Shown: one piece after another, positions 1 through 8,826 of the stretch
Numbering within the stretch: position 1 is the stretch's first letter
How the letters are laid out: every line of letters begins with the position of its first letter
Source of the DNA: Arthrobacter sp. Soc17.1.1.1
Lineage (GTDB): Bacteria; Actinomycetota; Actinomycetes; Actinomycetales; Micrococcaceae
Direction: 5' to 3'
NCBI RefSeq assembly: GCF_036867195.1
Contig: NZ_JBAJII010000001.1
Location: 930,001 to 994,000, forward strand
Length of the DNA stretch: 64,000 nucleotides
Notes under the pieces: generated by a model
Told to the model about the DNA's origin: nothing
Seen by the model: only the letters and a program-made list of their open reading frames with translations
The model's database searches: none
Translations under genes and position numbers: made by a program

Positions 1-904
1 TGCGCTGCGTGTCGACGGGCTCGGTGCTGCCACGGCCGAGGAGCTCGATCATCGTCGAGGTGGAGGCGACGGTCTCGAGGCAGCCGCGGTTGCCGCACCG
101 GCAGATCACGCCCTGCTCGTTGATGGTGGTGTGGCCGACCTCGCCGGTGACCCCGACGTTGCCGTAGTAGAGCGACCCGTTGAGGACGAGGCCGGAGCCG
201 ATGCCGGAGGCCACCTTGATGAACAGCAGGTTGTCCACCGCACTGTGCGGGCCCCACGTGACCTGCGCGAGCGCGCCCAGGTTGGCGTCGTTGTCGATGA
301 ACACGGGGACGCGGAGGCGTTCGCCGAACGTCTCGTGGATGTTGATGCCCACCCACTCGGGCAGGATGGCGCCCTGCACCACCGTGCCGGTGCGCCGGTC
401 GATGGGCCCCGGGATGCCGATGCCGGCGCCGAGCAGGGCCCTGCGGTCGATCCCGCCCTCGGTGAGCAGGGTGTCCAGGAGGTCCGAGGCCGCCCGGAGT
501 CCCTCGACGGCGCTGTGCCGCGGCGGCAGGCTGACGGCGGCCTCCTGCAGCACCCGGTAGTTGGGGCTGGCGAGGACCACGCGGACGTGGCGGCGGCCGA
601 TGTCGATGCCCGCGGCGACCTGGCCCTTGTCGTTGAGGATCACGGAGAGCGCCCGGCGCCCCGAACTGGTGGTCGGCGCCGTGCTGACGATCCCGCCGGC
701 CGCCATGACCTTCACGATGTTGGAGACCGTGGCCGTCGACAGTCCGGTCTGCCGGGAGAGCTCCGCCTGCGTCTGCGGCCCGTTGCTCATCAGGGCTGCG
801 ATGACGCGGCGCTGATTCTGCTCGCGCAGGGCGGATTGGGAGCCCGGCTTCGGAAGCGCGGCGCTCAGGGGTGTCCTCGCCGTCGAGGGGGATTCTGCGG
901 GCAT
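1..904 (-). CDS. ROK family transcriptional regulator (C-terminus off the window)
   Basis: Seen: the frame is open from position 904 to the left edge (301 codons, no stop), so the C-terminus is missing. The N-terminal part reads as a winged helix (RRVIAALMSNGPQTQAELSR, then TATVSNIV). It is followed by a sugar-kinase-like ROK domain with GIGIPGPID, DNDANL, GEVGH and the cysteine motif CRCGNRGCLE that binds zinc in this family. Known: such proteins repress sugar uptake or catabolism genes and respond to a sugar ligand. No kinase assignment is made because a DNA-binding domain is present. A GTG two codons upstream (910) is an alternative start. It lies 32 bp downstream of the carbonic-anhydrase-like gene in the same direction. 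The sugar is unknown. Confidence 0.9.
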   Translation of the reverse strand, partial: MPAESPSTARTPLSAALPKPGSQSALREQNQRRVIAALMSNGPQTQAELSRQTGLSTATVSNIVKVMAAGGIVSTAPTTSSGRRALSVILNDKGQVAAGIDIGRRHVRVVLASPNYRVLQEAAVSLPPRHSAVEGLRAASDLLDTLLTEGGIDRRALLGAGIGIPGPIDRRTGTVVQGAILPEWVGINIHETFGERLRVPVFIDNDANLGALAQVTWGPHSAVDNLLFIKVASGIGSGLVLNGSLYYGNVGVTGEVGHTTINEQGVICRCGNRGCLETVASTSTMIELLGRGSTEPVDTQR

Positions 905-936
905 GCTCACAAGGGTGCCGCAGGCGGAGTTTGTAG

Positions 937-1458
937 TCAAGAAGTTAACGCTTGGCGGTGCTCGTGCGCCAGGGCGTCGTACCGGTCCGCGTTGGCGCGG
1001 ATCCCCTGGACCTCGTCGTCGGTCAGTTCGCGGCGGATCTTGGCCGGGACGCCGGCGACGAGCGAGCGCGGCGGCACCACGGTGCCCTCGAGCACGACGG
1101 CGCCCGCGGCGATCAGCGATCCCGTGCCGATGACCGCCCCGTTCAGGACGGTGGCGCCCATGCCGATGAGGCAGTCGTCCTCGATGGTGCACCCGTGCAC
1201 CACGGCGCCGTGGCCCACGCTGACCCGGTCGCCGATGACCGCGGGGAAGCCGGGATCGGCGTGCACCACGACGTTGTCCTGCAGGTTCGTCCCGTCCCCG
1301 ATGCGGATGGACGCGGTGTCCGCACGGACGGTGACGCCGTAGAAGACGCTCGCGGAGGCGCCGAGGACGACCCCGCCGATCAGGGACGCGGTGGGCGCGA
1401 TGAACGTGGCGGCCCCGGTGTCGGGGGTCTTCCCGCGGAACGCGATGAGGTGGGTCAT
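937..1458 (-). CDS. gamma carbonic anhydrase-like hexapeptide-repeat protein
   Basis: The 173-residue protein is a left-handed beta-helix of imperfect hexapeptide repeats from about residue 20 to 145. It has the family signatures VRAD (44-47), QDNVVVHAD (59-67) and VGHGAVVHGC (80-89), whose histidines match the metal ligands of the gamma-carbonic anhydrase/PaaY/YrdA group. A C-terminal helix follows. Known members include true carbonic anhydrases and proteins of unclear activity; the sequence does not decide between them. The start codon is preceded by TAGGCT and a 6-nt gap, so the mRNA is probably leaderless. Confidence 0.85.
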   Translation of the reverse strand: MTHLIAFRGKTPDTGAATFIAPTASLIGGVVLGASASVFYGVTVRADTASIRIGDGTNLQDNVVVHADPGFPAVIGDRVSVGHGAVVHGCTIEDDCLIGMGATVLNGAVIGTGSLIAAGAVVLEGTVVPPRSLVAGVPAKIRRELTDDEVQGIRANADRYDALAHEHRQALTS

Positions 1459-1480
1459 GGCGCCAGCCTAGGGCAGGGCG

Positions 1481-2341
1481 TCAGTTGAAGACGATCGTGC
1501 GGCGCCCGTCGAGCAGGACCCGCCGTTCGGCGTGCCACTGCACCGCCTGCACCAGGGCGCGTCCCTCGAGCTCGCGCCCGATCGAGGCCAGCTGCTCGGC
1601 CGTCCGCGCGTGGTCCACGCGGATGACCTCCTGCTCGATGATCGGGCCCTCATCCAAGGCTGCCGTGACGTAGTGCGCGGTCGCGCCGATCAGCTTCACG
1701 CCGCGCGCGTGGGCCTGATGGTAGGGGCGTGCGCCCTTGAAGGACGGGAGGAACGAGTGGTGGATGTTGATCGCGCGGCCGCGGAGGTCCTCGCAGAGCC
1801 CGTCGCTGAGGATCTGCATGTAGCGGGCGAGGACCACGAGTTCGATGTCGTGCCGGTCGATGAGGGCGCGCAGTGCGTCCTCGGCGTCCTGCTTGGTCCC
1901 GGGTGTCACGGGGATGTGGTGGAACTCGACGCCGTAGAACGCCGCGAGGCCCTCGAGGTCCCGATGGTTGGACACGATCACGGGGATGTCGATGGCGAGC
2001 GTCCCCGAGCGGTGCTGGAACAGGAGGTCGTTCAGGCAGTGCGCGGCCTTCGAGACCATGATGAGGGTCCGGGTGCGCCGTGCCGCCTCCACGAGCGACC
2101 ACTGCATGCCGAACTCCGCGGCCACGGGCTCGAGCGCGGCGCGCAGGTCCTGCAGGCCGGCGCCGGTGGTCAGGTCGACCCTCATGAAGAACGTGCCCGT
2201 GTCAGGGCTGCCGTACTGCTGGGACTCCGTGATGTTCGCGCCCACCCCGACCAGGGCGCCGGAGACGCCGTGCACGATCCCGGGCCTGTCGGGGCAGGAC
2301 AGCGTGAGGGAGTACGAGGAGGGTGCGTCGGGGGAGTCCAC
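1481..2341 (-). CDS. purU: formyltetrahydrofolate deformylase PurU
   Basis: This 286-residue protein hydrolyses 10-formyl-THF to formate and THF, balancing one-carbon pools. It has an N-terminal ACT domain (about 10-85, starting SCPDRPGIVHGVSG). The formyltransferase-like domain (about 95-280) carries VSNHRDL, INIHHSFLPSFKGA and the YHQAHARGVKLIGATAHY segment. These include the Asn/His/Asp catalytic set typical of PurU and PurN. Length is normal for the family. The GTG start directly abuts the stop codon of the upstream flavoprotein gene, which implies co-transcription. It lies near the ZTP-riboswitch-controlled glyA-folD unit, making this a one-carbon metabolism locus on both strands. Confidence 0.95.
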   Translation of the reverse strand: MDSPDAPSSYSLTLSCPDRPGIVHGVSGALVGVGANITESQQYGSPDTGTFFMRVDLTTGAGLQDLRAALEPVAAEFGMQWSLVEAARRTRTLIMVSKAAHCLNDLLFQHRSGTLAIDIPVIVSNHRDLEGLAAFYGVEFHHIPVTPGTKQDAEDALRALIDRHDIELVVLARYMQILSDGLCEDLRGRAINIHHSFLPSFKGARPYHQAHARGVKLIGATAHYVTAALDEGPIIEQEVIRVDHARTAEQLASIGRELEGRALVQAVQWHAERRVLLDGRRTIVFN

Positions 2342-3484
2342 CTAATCCAGCGTACCGGTAGCCCCGGTGCCGGGGGCGAGGCCGCGCAGCCGGTCCAGGG
2401 CCGCCAGCGCCGCTGCACGCCCGGCACGGGACGCCCCGAGCGTGGAGGCGGAGGCGCCGTAACCGACGAGCAGGAGCCGGGGATCCCTGGCGACACGCAC
2501 GCCGTCCGTCCGGATACCGCCCCCGGGCTCCCGGAGGTGCAGGGGTGCGAGGTGGTCGAGCGCAGCACGGAACCCGGTGGACCAGAGGACGGCGTCGACG
2601 CGTTCCTCGGAGCCGTCGGCGAGCACCGCCGAGTGCTCCCGCAGCTCCGCGAGGGGACCGCGGGAGACGAGGATCCCGGCGTCGATCCCCGCCTGGTACT
2701 GCGGCGTGAGCGGCAGCCCGGTGACGGACACCACGCTGGCAGGGGGCAGGCCGGCGCCCGTCCGCGCCGTGACCTCGGCCTCGACCTCCCGCCCCCATTC
2801 CGGGTCGAAGGCACGCCGCGTGAAACCCGGCGGGCGGCGCGTGGACCACACGGTGGTGGCGCCGGCCTCCGCGAGCTGCAGCAGGAACTGGACGGCCGAG
2901 GTCCCGCCGCCCACCACGAGGACACGCTGCCCCGCGAACTCGGCCGCCGACCGGAAGTCGTGCGTGTGCAGCTGGCGCCCGGCGAACACGTCCTGCCCGC
3001 GGTAGTACGGCCAGTAGGGGCGGTCCCACGTTCCGGTCGCGTTGACGACCACGTCCGCGATCCAGGTGCCGCCCGTCGTCGTGACCCTCAGGGGCCCCGC
3101 ACCGCCCCGGTCGGGGCGGTCGGCGTCGTCGGGCTCGACACGGAGCACGGAGACAGGGCGGACGACCGGCAGGGCGAACTCGCGTTCGTACGCGCCGTAG
3201 TAGCGGTTCACGACGGCGGAGGCAGGCTCCTTCGGGTCCGGCCTCTCGAGGGGGAACCCGGGCAGGCTGTGCAGGGCGTGGGCGGCGTCGAACGTCAGGG
3301 AGGGCCACCGGTGCAGCCACGCGCCGCCCGGTGCAGGGTTGGCGTCGAGGACCACGACCTCGCGATGCGGTGCGAGGCCCCGCCGCGCGAGGTAGTAGGC
3401 GCTGCTCAGCCCGGCCTGCCCCGCGCCGATCACGACCACGCGCACCCGACGCGTCAGCACCTCCGCCCGCTCCGTCCCGCGCAT
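2342..3484 (-). CDS. FAD/NAD(P)-binding flavoprotein (flavin monooxygenase-like)
   Basis: The 380-residue protein has an FAD-binding motif near the N-terminus (VVVIGAGQAGLSS) and a second dinucleotide-binding motif in the middle (VLVVGGGTSAVQF). The segment ATGTWDRPYWPYYRG separates them. This is the layout of flavin-containing monooxygenase/CzcO-like oxidoreductases. The ATG at 3484 is chosen because GGGAGG lies about 8 nt upstream and the FAD motif begins shortly after. The frame stays open upstream to 3610 but that part has no RBS. It is directly followed by purU with no gap. The substrate is unknown; a role near folate metabolism would be speculative. Confidence 0.8.
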   Translation of the reverse strand: MRGTERAEVLTRRVRVVVIGAGQAGLSSAYYLARRGLAPHREVVVLDANPAPGGAWLHRWPSLTFDAAHALHSLPGFPLERPDPKEPASAVVNRYYGAYEREFALPVVRPVSVLRVEPDDADRPDRGGAGPLRVTTTGGTWIADVVVNATGTWDRPYWPYYRGQDVFAGRQLHTHDFRSAAEFAGQRVLVVGGGTSAVQFLLQLAEAGATTVWSTRRPPGFTRRAFDPEWGREVEAEVTARTGAGLPPASVVSVTGLPLTPQYQAGIDAGILVSRGPLAELREHSAVLADGSEERVDAVLWSTGFRAALDHLAPLHLREPGGGIRTDGVRVARDPRLLLVGYGASASTLGASRAGRAAALAALDRLRGLAPGTGATGTLD

Positions 3485-3604
3485 GACACCGCCTCCCCGG
3501 TCCGGCGCCCGCCGGTCCACAGACCGGAACGGCGCCGGACCGCGCGCTATTCCGTGCCCGCTGCGGAGCGCGGGCACCGGTGGCGACGCGGCCCGCGGTG
3601 CAGC

Positions 3605-3610
3605 TAGCAT
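3605..3610 (+). promoter_or_regulatory. candidate -10 element for the glyA operon
   Basis: TAGCAT matches the actinobacterial TAnnnT -10 pattern and sits directly before the riboswitch aptamer, placing the transcript start near 3617. No convincing -35 is visible 17 bp upstream. Confidence 0.5.
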
Positions 3611-3735
3611 GGGAGCGTCGCGACTGGCGTAGGGTGGGCAACCACCAGGAAGCGGCGCGGAACCAGGGTCCTCCGGGAGATCCTGCGCTTCCAGTGCAGA
3701 CCACGGATCGCACGCCTGGGCCGCGGGTCACGTCT
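3611..3735 (+). promoter_or_regulatory. ZTP (pfl motif) riboswitch upstream of glyA
   Basis: The leader contains the two conserved halves of the ZTP aptamer. The 5' half has GTCGCGACTGGCG (3617-3629), then GGGTGGGCAACCACCAGGAA (3632-3651). After a variable hairpin region, the 3' half has CGCACGCCTGGGC (3709-3721). Known: this class senses the purine intermediates ZMP/ZTP, which build up when 10-formyl-THF is short, and typically controls glyA, folD and purine genes. Its place about 80 bp before glyA, with folD downstream, fits exactly. The region from 3735 to the glyA RBS would hold the expression platform. I did not identify a clear terminator there, so the mechanism is open. Confidence 0.85.
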
Positions 3736-3816
3736 CACGTCCCTGCCGCGCGGACAGCGATCCGCCGGTCCGCGACGCACGCTGACCCCCTGTGACATCC
3801 AGAGAAGGATCGACCG

Positions 3817-5124
3817 ATGACCACCTCGCCCATGGCCGCGTCCCACGCTGCCGCCGATTCCGTCACCAACGCACCCCTGTCCGAGGTGGACCCCGAGATC
3901 GCCGCCGTCCTCCGGGACGAGCTCGCACGGCAGCGGGACACCCTCGAGATGATCGCGTCGGAGAACTTCGCACCCCGCGCCGTCCTCGAGGCCCAGGGCA
4001 GCGTCCTCACCAACAAGTACGCGGAGGGCTACCCCGGCCGCCGCTACTACGGCGGCTGCGAGCACGTGGACGTCGCGGAGAACCTCGCCATCGAACGCGT
4101 CAAGGCCCTCTTCGGTGCGGAGTTCGCGAACGTCCAGCCGCACTCCGGCGCGCAGGCCAACGCCGCCGCCCTCGCCGCCATGATCAAGCCGGGCGACAAG
4201 ATCATGGGCCTCTCGCTCGCGCACGGCGGGCACCTCACCCACGGCATGAAGCTCAACTTCTCGGGGAAGCTCTACGAGGTCGCCGCCTACGGCGTGGAGG
4301 AGGACACCCACCGCCTCGACATGGAGCGCGTGCGCGAGCAGGCGCTCGCCGAGAAGCCCCAGGTCGTCATCGCCGGCTGGTCCGCCTACCCGCGCCAGCT
4401 CGACTTCGCGGCCTTCCGCTCCATCGCCGACGAGGTCGGCGCGCTCCTCTGGACGGACATGGCGCACTTCGCGGGCCTCGTGGCCGCGGGCGTCCACCCC
4501 AGCCCGGTACCGCACTCCGACGTCGTCACGTCCACGGTGCACAAGACCCTCGCCGGCCCGCGCTCCGGCGTCATCCTGGCCAAGCAGGAATGGGCCAAGA
4601 AGCTCAACTCGAGCGTCTTCCCCGGCCAGCAGGGCGGCCCGCTCATGCACGTCATCGCGGGCAAGGCCACGGCCTTCAAGATCGCCGGTTCACCCGAGTT
4701 CAAGGAACGCCAGGAGCGCGTCCTCGAGGGGGCCCGCATCATCGCCGAGCGCCTCACCGGGTCCGACGTCGCCGAGCACGGCGTCTCGGTCCTCACCGGC
4801 GGGACCGACGTCCACCTCGTCCTCGTGGACCTCCGCAACTCCTCCCTCGACGGCCAGCAGGCGGAGGACGTCCTGCACTCCGTCGGCATCACGGTCAACC
4901 GCAACGCCGTCCCGTTCGACCCGCGCCCGCCGATGGTCACCTCGGGACTGCGCATCGGCACGCCGGCGCTCGCGACCCGCGGCTTCGGCGCCGCCGAGTT
5001 CACCGAGGTCGGCGAGATCATCGCGGCCGCCCTGAAGCCGTCGCCCGACGTCGAGGCACTGCGCACCCGCGTCTCCGCACTCGCGGCGGACTTCCCGCTC
5101 TACCCGGGCCAGGAGGAGTGGTAG
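3817..5124 (+). CDS. glyA: serine hydroxymethyltransferase GlyA
   Basis: This PLP enzyme interconverts serine and THF with glycine and 5,10-methylene-THF in the cytosol. The 435-residue protein shows [23 protein letters not shown] and the PLP-lysine motif [13 protein letters not shown], with the Schiff-base lysine at residue 243. Length is typical. The ATG at 3817 follows AGAAGG about 9 nt upstream. It is the first gene of the operon behind the ZTP riboswitch, and its last codons overlap the start of a small Cys-rich ORF. Supply of methylene-THF by GlyA feeds the FolD reaction encoded downstream. Confidence 0.98.
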   Translation: MTTSPMAASHAAADSVTNAPLSEVDPEIAAVLRDELARQRDTLEMIASENFAPRAVLEAQGSVLTNKYAEGYPGRRYYGGCEHVDVAENLAIERVKALFGAEFANVQPHSGAQANAAALAAMIKPGDKIMGLSLAHGGHLTHGMKLNFSGKLYEVAAYGVEEDTHRLDMERVREQALAEKPQVVIAGWSAYPRQLDFAAFRSIADEVGALLWTDMAHFAGLVAAGVHPSPVPHSDVVTSTVHKTLAGPRSGVILAKQEWAKKLNSSVFPGQQGGPLMHVIAGKATAFKIAGSPEFKERQERVLEGARIIAERLTGSDVAEHGVSVLTGGTDVHLVLVDLRNSSLDGQQAEDVLHSVGITVNRNAVPFDPRPPMVTSGLRIGTPALATRGFGAAEFTEVGEIIAAALKPSPDVEALRTRVSALAADFPLYPGQEEW

Positions 5125-5300
5125 ATCCGATCCTCCGCGCCGCCCTCGCCTCGAGGGCGGCGGCGTCACCGGACTTCGACATCCCCGCCGCGGAGTGCTG
5201 CTTCACCGGCTGCTGCGACCGCGGCAAGGCATTCCTGCTCGAACAGCTGGACGAGCAACCAGAGAAGGATCCTTCCCATGAACAACGCCCGCATCCTTGA
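5118..5300 (+). CDS. small Cys-rich ORF between glyA and folD, unknown function
   Basis: This 60-residue frame starts at a GTG overlapping the glyA stop (GTGGTAG) and runs past the folD start, ending at 5300. The central segment has four cysteines as CCFTGCC (about residues 29-35), then an acidic/hydrophobic helix ([12 protein letters not shown]). Nearly every third base in the part outside glyA and folD is G or C (codons TTC GAC ATC CCC GCC), as in real genes here. The AGGAGG at 5111-5116 is only 1 nt before the GTG, so the start is uncertain; reinitiation after glyA is possible. I do not recognise the family. The CC-X3-CC arrangement could bind metal, which is inference. Confidence 0.5.
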   Translation: MVDPILRAALASRAAASPDFDIPAAECCFTGCCDRGKAFLLEQLDEQPEKDPSHEQRPHP

Positions 5301-6168
5301 CGGCAAGGCGACAGCCGCACGCATCAAGGAGGAACTGACCGAGCGCGTGAGCGCCCTGCGCGAGCGAGGGGTGACCCCCGGGCTCGGCACCGTCCTGGTC
5401 GGGGACGATCCCGGAAGCCATTCCTACGTCGCCGGCAAGCACCGCGACTGCGCCCAGGTCGGCATCACCTCGGTCCGGCGGGACCTGCCGGACACCATCA
5501 CGCAGGAGGAACTCGAGGCGGTCCTCGACGAGCTGAACGCCGACGACGCCACCACCGGCTACATCGTGCAGCTGCCCCTCCCCGCGCACATCGACACCAA
5601 CGCGATCCTCGAGCGCATCGATCCGGCGAAGGACGCCGACGGCCTGCACCCGACCAACCTCGGCCGGCTGGTCCTCAACGTCAACGCGCCGATGGACTCC
5701 CCGCTGCCCTGCACGCCGCACGGCATCGTCGAGCTCCTGCTCCGGCACGACGTGGCGCTCACAGGGCTGAACGTCCTCGTCGTCGGACGCGGCGTGACGG
5801 TCGGACGTCCGCTCGGGCTCCTGCTGACCCGCAAGCAGATCAACGCGACCGTGACCCTCGCGCACACCGGCACCGTGGACCTCGCCGACCACCTGGCACG
5901 CGCCGACGTCGTCGTCGCCGCCGCGGGGATCCCGCACATGATCACCGCGGAGCAGCTGAAGCCCGGGGCGATCGTGCTCGACGTCGGGGTGAGCCGCGTC
6001 GAGGACCCGGCGACGGGGAAGGCGAAGCTGACGGGCGACGTCGACCCCGCAGCCGCGTCGGTGGCGAGCTGGCTGTCCCCGAATCCCGGCGGCGTGGGTC
6101 CCATGACCCGGGCCATGCTGCTGACCAACGTCGTCGAGGCGGCCGAGCGTCGGGCGGCAGTCGCCTAG
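5278..6168 (+). CDS. folD: bifunctional methylene-THF dehydrogenase/cyclohydrolase FolD
   Basis: FolD converts 5,10-methylene-THF to 5,10-methenyl-THF with NADP and then to 10-formyl-THF. The 296-residue protein has [10 protein letters not shown], with the expected catalytic lysine at about 54. It also has [19 protein letters not shown], the dinucleotide-binding [16 protein letters not shown] and the C-terminal [14 protein letters not shown]. Normal length. The start overlaps the end of the small upstream ORF by 23 bp, and AGAAGGA lies upstream of the ATG. Together with glyA it makes the 10-formyl-THF that PurU (opposite strand, nearby) hydrolyses. Confidence 0.97.
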   Translation: MNNARILDGKATAARIKEELTERVSALRERGVTPGLGTVLVGDDPGSHSYVAGKHRDCAQVGITSVRRDLPDTITQEELEAVLDELNADDATTGYIVQLPLPAHIDTNAILERIDPAKDADGLHPTNLGRLVLNVNAPMDSPLPCTPHGIVELLLRHDVALTGLNVLVVGRGVTVGRPLGLLLTRKQINATVTLAHTGTVDLADHLARADVVVAAAGIPHMITAEQLKPGAIVLDVGVSRVEDPATGKAKLTGDVDPAAASVASWLSPNPGGVGPMTRAMLLTNVVEAAERRAAVA

Positions 6169-6187
6169 CATCGCCTAGGCTGGGCGG

Positions 6188-7129
6188 GTGCCTACACCCC
6201 TCGCCGGTCCGCCGGTCATCTCCGCGCACCGGCTCAGCAAGCACTACGCCGACTTCACGGCGGTGGACGGCATCTCCTTCGACGTCCCCGCCGGCGAGTC
6301 GTTCGGCCTCCTCGGCCCCAACGGCGCCGGGAAGTCGACCACCATGCGCATGATCGGCGGCGTGTCCCAGCGCACGTCCGGCGAGCTCACCATCATGGGC
6401 CTCGACCCGCAGGAGCACGGGCCGGAGGTGCGCGCGCACCTCGGCGTCGTGCCGCAGCAGGACAACCTCGACGAGGAACTGCGCGTGCGTGACAACCTGC
6501 TCGTCTACGGCCGCTACTTCGGGCTGCCGATGAGCTACCTCAAGCCCAAGGCCGACGAACTGCTGGAGTTCGCGCAGCTCACGGACAAGGCGGGCGCGAA
6601 GGTCGACTCCCTCTCGGGAGGCATGAAGCGCCGCCTGACGATCGCCCGCTCGCTCATCAACGAGCCGAAGATCCTCCTGCTGGACGAGCCCACCACGGGC
6701 CTGGACCCCCAGGCGCGCCACATCCTGTGGGACCGGCTGTTCCGGCTGAAGGAATCGGGGGTGACCCTGGTCCTCACCACGCACTACATGGACGAGGCGG
6801 AGCAGCTCTGCGACCGGCTCGTCGTCGTCGACAAGGGCAGGATCATGGCCGAGGGATCGCCGGCGCAGCTCATCCGCGAACACTCCACCCGCGAGGTGCT
6901 CGAGCTGCGCTTCGGGTCGGAGCGCAACACCACGGTCGCCGGCGAGCTGCAGGGCATCGGCGAGCGGCTCGAGCCGCTGCCGGACCGCGTGCTGATCTAC
7001 ACGAACGACGGCGAGGCGGCGCTCGAACAGGTGGTCTCCCGCGGGCTGCGGCCCGTCACGTCCCTCGTGCGGCGTTCCTCCCTCGAGGACGTGTTCCTGC
7101 GCCTGACCGGGAGGAGCCTCGTTGACTGA
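6188..7129 (+). CDS. ABC-2 type exporter ATPase (NodI/DrrA-like)
   Basis: This 313-residue nucleotide-binding protein energises the two permeases that follow. Walker A is GPNGAGKST (43-51), the signature is LSGGMKRR and Walker B is ILLLDEPTTGLD. A switch histidine follows in LTTHYMDEAEQ, and the C-terminal extension is typical of the DrrA/NodI subfamily. The GTG start lies 6 nt after TAGGCT (6176-6181) with no Shine-Dalgarno, suggesting leaderless initiation separate from folD. The last 8 bp overlap the next gene. The exported substrate cannot be read from sequence; drugs, lipids or polysaccharides are all known for the family. Confidence 0.9.
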   Translation: MPTPLAGPPVISAHRLSKHYADFTAVDGISFDVPAGESFGLLGPNGAGKSTTMRMIGGVSQRTSGELTIMGLDPQEHGPEVRAHLGVVPQQDNLDEELRVRDNLLVYGRYFGLPMSYLKPKADELLEFAQLTDKAGAKVDSLSGGMKRRLTIARSLINEPKILLLDEPTTGLDPQARHILWDRLFRLKESGVTLVLTTHYMDEAEQLCDRLVVVDKGRIMAEGSPAQLIREHSTREVLELRFGSERNTTVAGELQGIGERLEPLPDRVLIYTNDGEAALEQVVSRGLRPVTSLVRRSSLEDVFLRLTGRSLVD

Positions 7130-7994
7130 CTCCTCGCCCGCAGGTGTCCAGCAGGGCACGGGCCCGGCGTACCGGCTGCACGCGCACGCGCCGGAGGTGT
7201 CCGCGCGCCGTGCCCGCGCATTCGGCTCCTGGTACTACGCGGAGCACGTGCTCCGGGCCATGAACGGCTACAAGTGGACCCTGCTGGCCACCAGCGTCGG
7301 GACACCGGTGATGTACCTGTTCGCGATGGGCGTGGGCCTCGCGACCCTCGTGGACCGGAACTCCGGGAGCGTCTTCGGTGGCGTCAGCTACCTGGTGTTC
7401 ATCGCACCCGCGCTGCTCGCCTCGGCGACCATCATGACGGCGGCCACCGAGTTCACGTACCCCGTGATGGACGGCTTCAAGTGGCGCCGGGTCTACTACG
7501 GACCACACGCCTCGCCGCTCGGCACGGACCAGATCGTGCACGGCCACGTCCTCGCGATCACGGTCCGCCTGACCGCGACGACGATCGTCTACTTCCTGAT
7601 CGTGGCGGCCTTCGGCGCCTCGCCCCAGCCGGCGGGCGTCCTGGCGGTCCCCGTCGCCGTGCTCAGCGGGCTCGCCTTCGGTCTCCCGCTCATGGCCTAC
7701 GCCGCGAGCGTCGAGGACGACAAGGGGCAGTTCGCCCTCGTCATGCGGTTCATCGTCATGCCGCTCTTCCTCTTCTCCGGCACGTTCTTCCCGCTGAGCA
7801 CGCTGCCCGTGTTCCTGCAGTGGATCGGCTGGATCTCACCGCTGTGGCACGGCACGGAGCTGGGCAGGGCCCTGACCTACGGCCAGCCGCTGCCCGCATG
7901 GCTCGCGACCGTGCACGTGCTCTTCCTGGTGGTCCTCGCCGCCGGCGGCCTCCGGCTCGCCCGCCGCGTCTACGCCAGGAGGCTGGGGAAGTGA
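7122..7994 (+). CDS. ABC-2 type permease (NodJ-like), first subunit
   Basis: The 290-residue membrane protein has about six hydrophobic segments, with the NodJ-type pieces GVGLATLVDRN near the first loop and IGWISPLWHGTELGRALTYG near the end. It begins at a TTG overlapping the ATPase gene and preceded by GGGAGGAG. It ends in a 4-bp GTGA overlap with the second permease. The two permeases share the same architecture and motifs, so they probably form a heterodimer that arose by duplication. Confidence 0.87.
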   Translation: MTDSSPAGVQQGTGPAYRLHAHAPEVSARRARAFGSWYYAEHVLRAMNGYKWTLLATSVGTPVMYLFAMGVGLATLVDRNSGSVFGGVSYLVFIAPALLASATIMTAATEFTYPVMDGFKWRRVYYGPHASPLGTDQIVHGHVLAITVRLTATTIVYFLIVAAFGASPQPAGVLAVPVAVLSGLAFGLPLMAYAASVEDDKGQFALVMRFIVMPLFLFSGTFFPLSTLPVFLQWIGWISPLWHGTELGRALTYGQPLPAWLATVHVLFLVVLAAGGLRLARRVYARRLGK

Positions 7995-8824
7995 CCACGC
8001 AGCTCACCGCCGCCGACTACGCGCTGGACGGCTCGAAGAAGCCGCTGGCCGCGCTCTACTCACGCAACGCGAAGGCCGTGATCGCGCGGGGCCTCCTCGC
8101 CACGCGCAGCAACAACTGGCTCGTCATCGTGTCCGGGTTCTTCGAACCCGTCCTGTACCTGCTGTCGATGGGCGTGGGTCTCGGGACCCTCGTCGGATCG
8201 GTGGAGGGGCCCGACGGTCAGCCGATCAGCTATGCGGCGTACATCGCGCCGGCACTGCTGGCCGTGTCCGCCATGAACGGTGCCGTGTACGACAGCACCT
8301 GGAACGTCTTCTTCCGGATGAACTTCGCGAAGCTCTACCAGGGGATGCTGTACACCTCGCTCGGCCCGCTCGACGTAGCGCTCGGGGAGATCTTCCTCGC
8401 CCTGCTGCGCGGCGCCCTGTACGCCACGGGCTTCACCGCGGTCATGGGCCTCATGGGGCTCCTCACCACGCCCGTGGCGCTGCTCATGGTCCCCGCGTCC
8501 GTGGTGATCGCGTTCGGGTTCGCGTCCTTCGGAATGGGTATCACGAGTTTCATGAAGACGTTCCAGCAGATGGAGTGGATCAACTTCGTGATGCTGCCGA
8601 TGTTCCTGTTCTCGGCCACGTTCTACCCGCTCACCGTGTACCCGCAGGGCATCCAGTGGTTCATCCAGGCACTGCCCCTGTGGCACGGGGTGGAACTGCT
8701 CCGGCAGATCAGCGTCGCCTCGTTCACCCCGGCCACGGTCATCCACCTCGGCTACTTCCTCGTGATGATCGCCGTCGGGATGCTCCTCACCACGCTGCGC
8801 CTGCGGAAGCTGTTCCTGAAGTAG
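7991..8824 (+). CDS. ABC-2 type permease (NodJ-like), second subunit
   Basis: The 277-residue protein is paralogous to the preceding permease (GVGLGTLVGSVEG matches GVGLATLVDRN; both end with LPLWHGVELLR / ISPLWHGTELGR). About six transmembrane segments are predicted. The GTG start at 7991 overlaps the previous stop by 4 bp, indicating translational coupling. It completes the three-gene exporter; the opposite-strand sortase gene ends 2 bp after it. Confidence 0.87.
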   Translation: MTTQLTAADYALDGSKKPLAALYSRNAKAVIARGLLATRSNNWLVIVSGFFEPVLYLLSMGVGLGTLVGSVEGPDGQPISYAAYIAPALLAVSAMNGAVYDSTWNVFFRMNFAKLYQGMLYTSLGPLDVALGEIFLALLRGALYATGFTAVMGLMGLLTTPVALLMVPASVVIAFGFASFGMGITSFMKTFQQMEWINFVMLPMFLFSATFYPLTVYPQGIQWFIQALPLWHGVELLRQISVASFTPATVIHLGYFLVMIAVGMLLTTLRLRKLFLK

Positions 8825-8826
8825 CG

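Noticed and set aside
3611..3735. Glycine riboswitch upstream of glyA
   Set aside because: The conserved glycine-aptamer core is absent, while the ZTP aptamer boxes are present in order.
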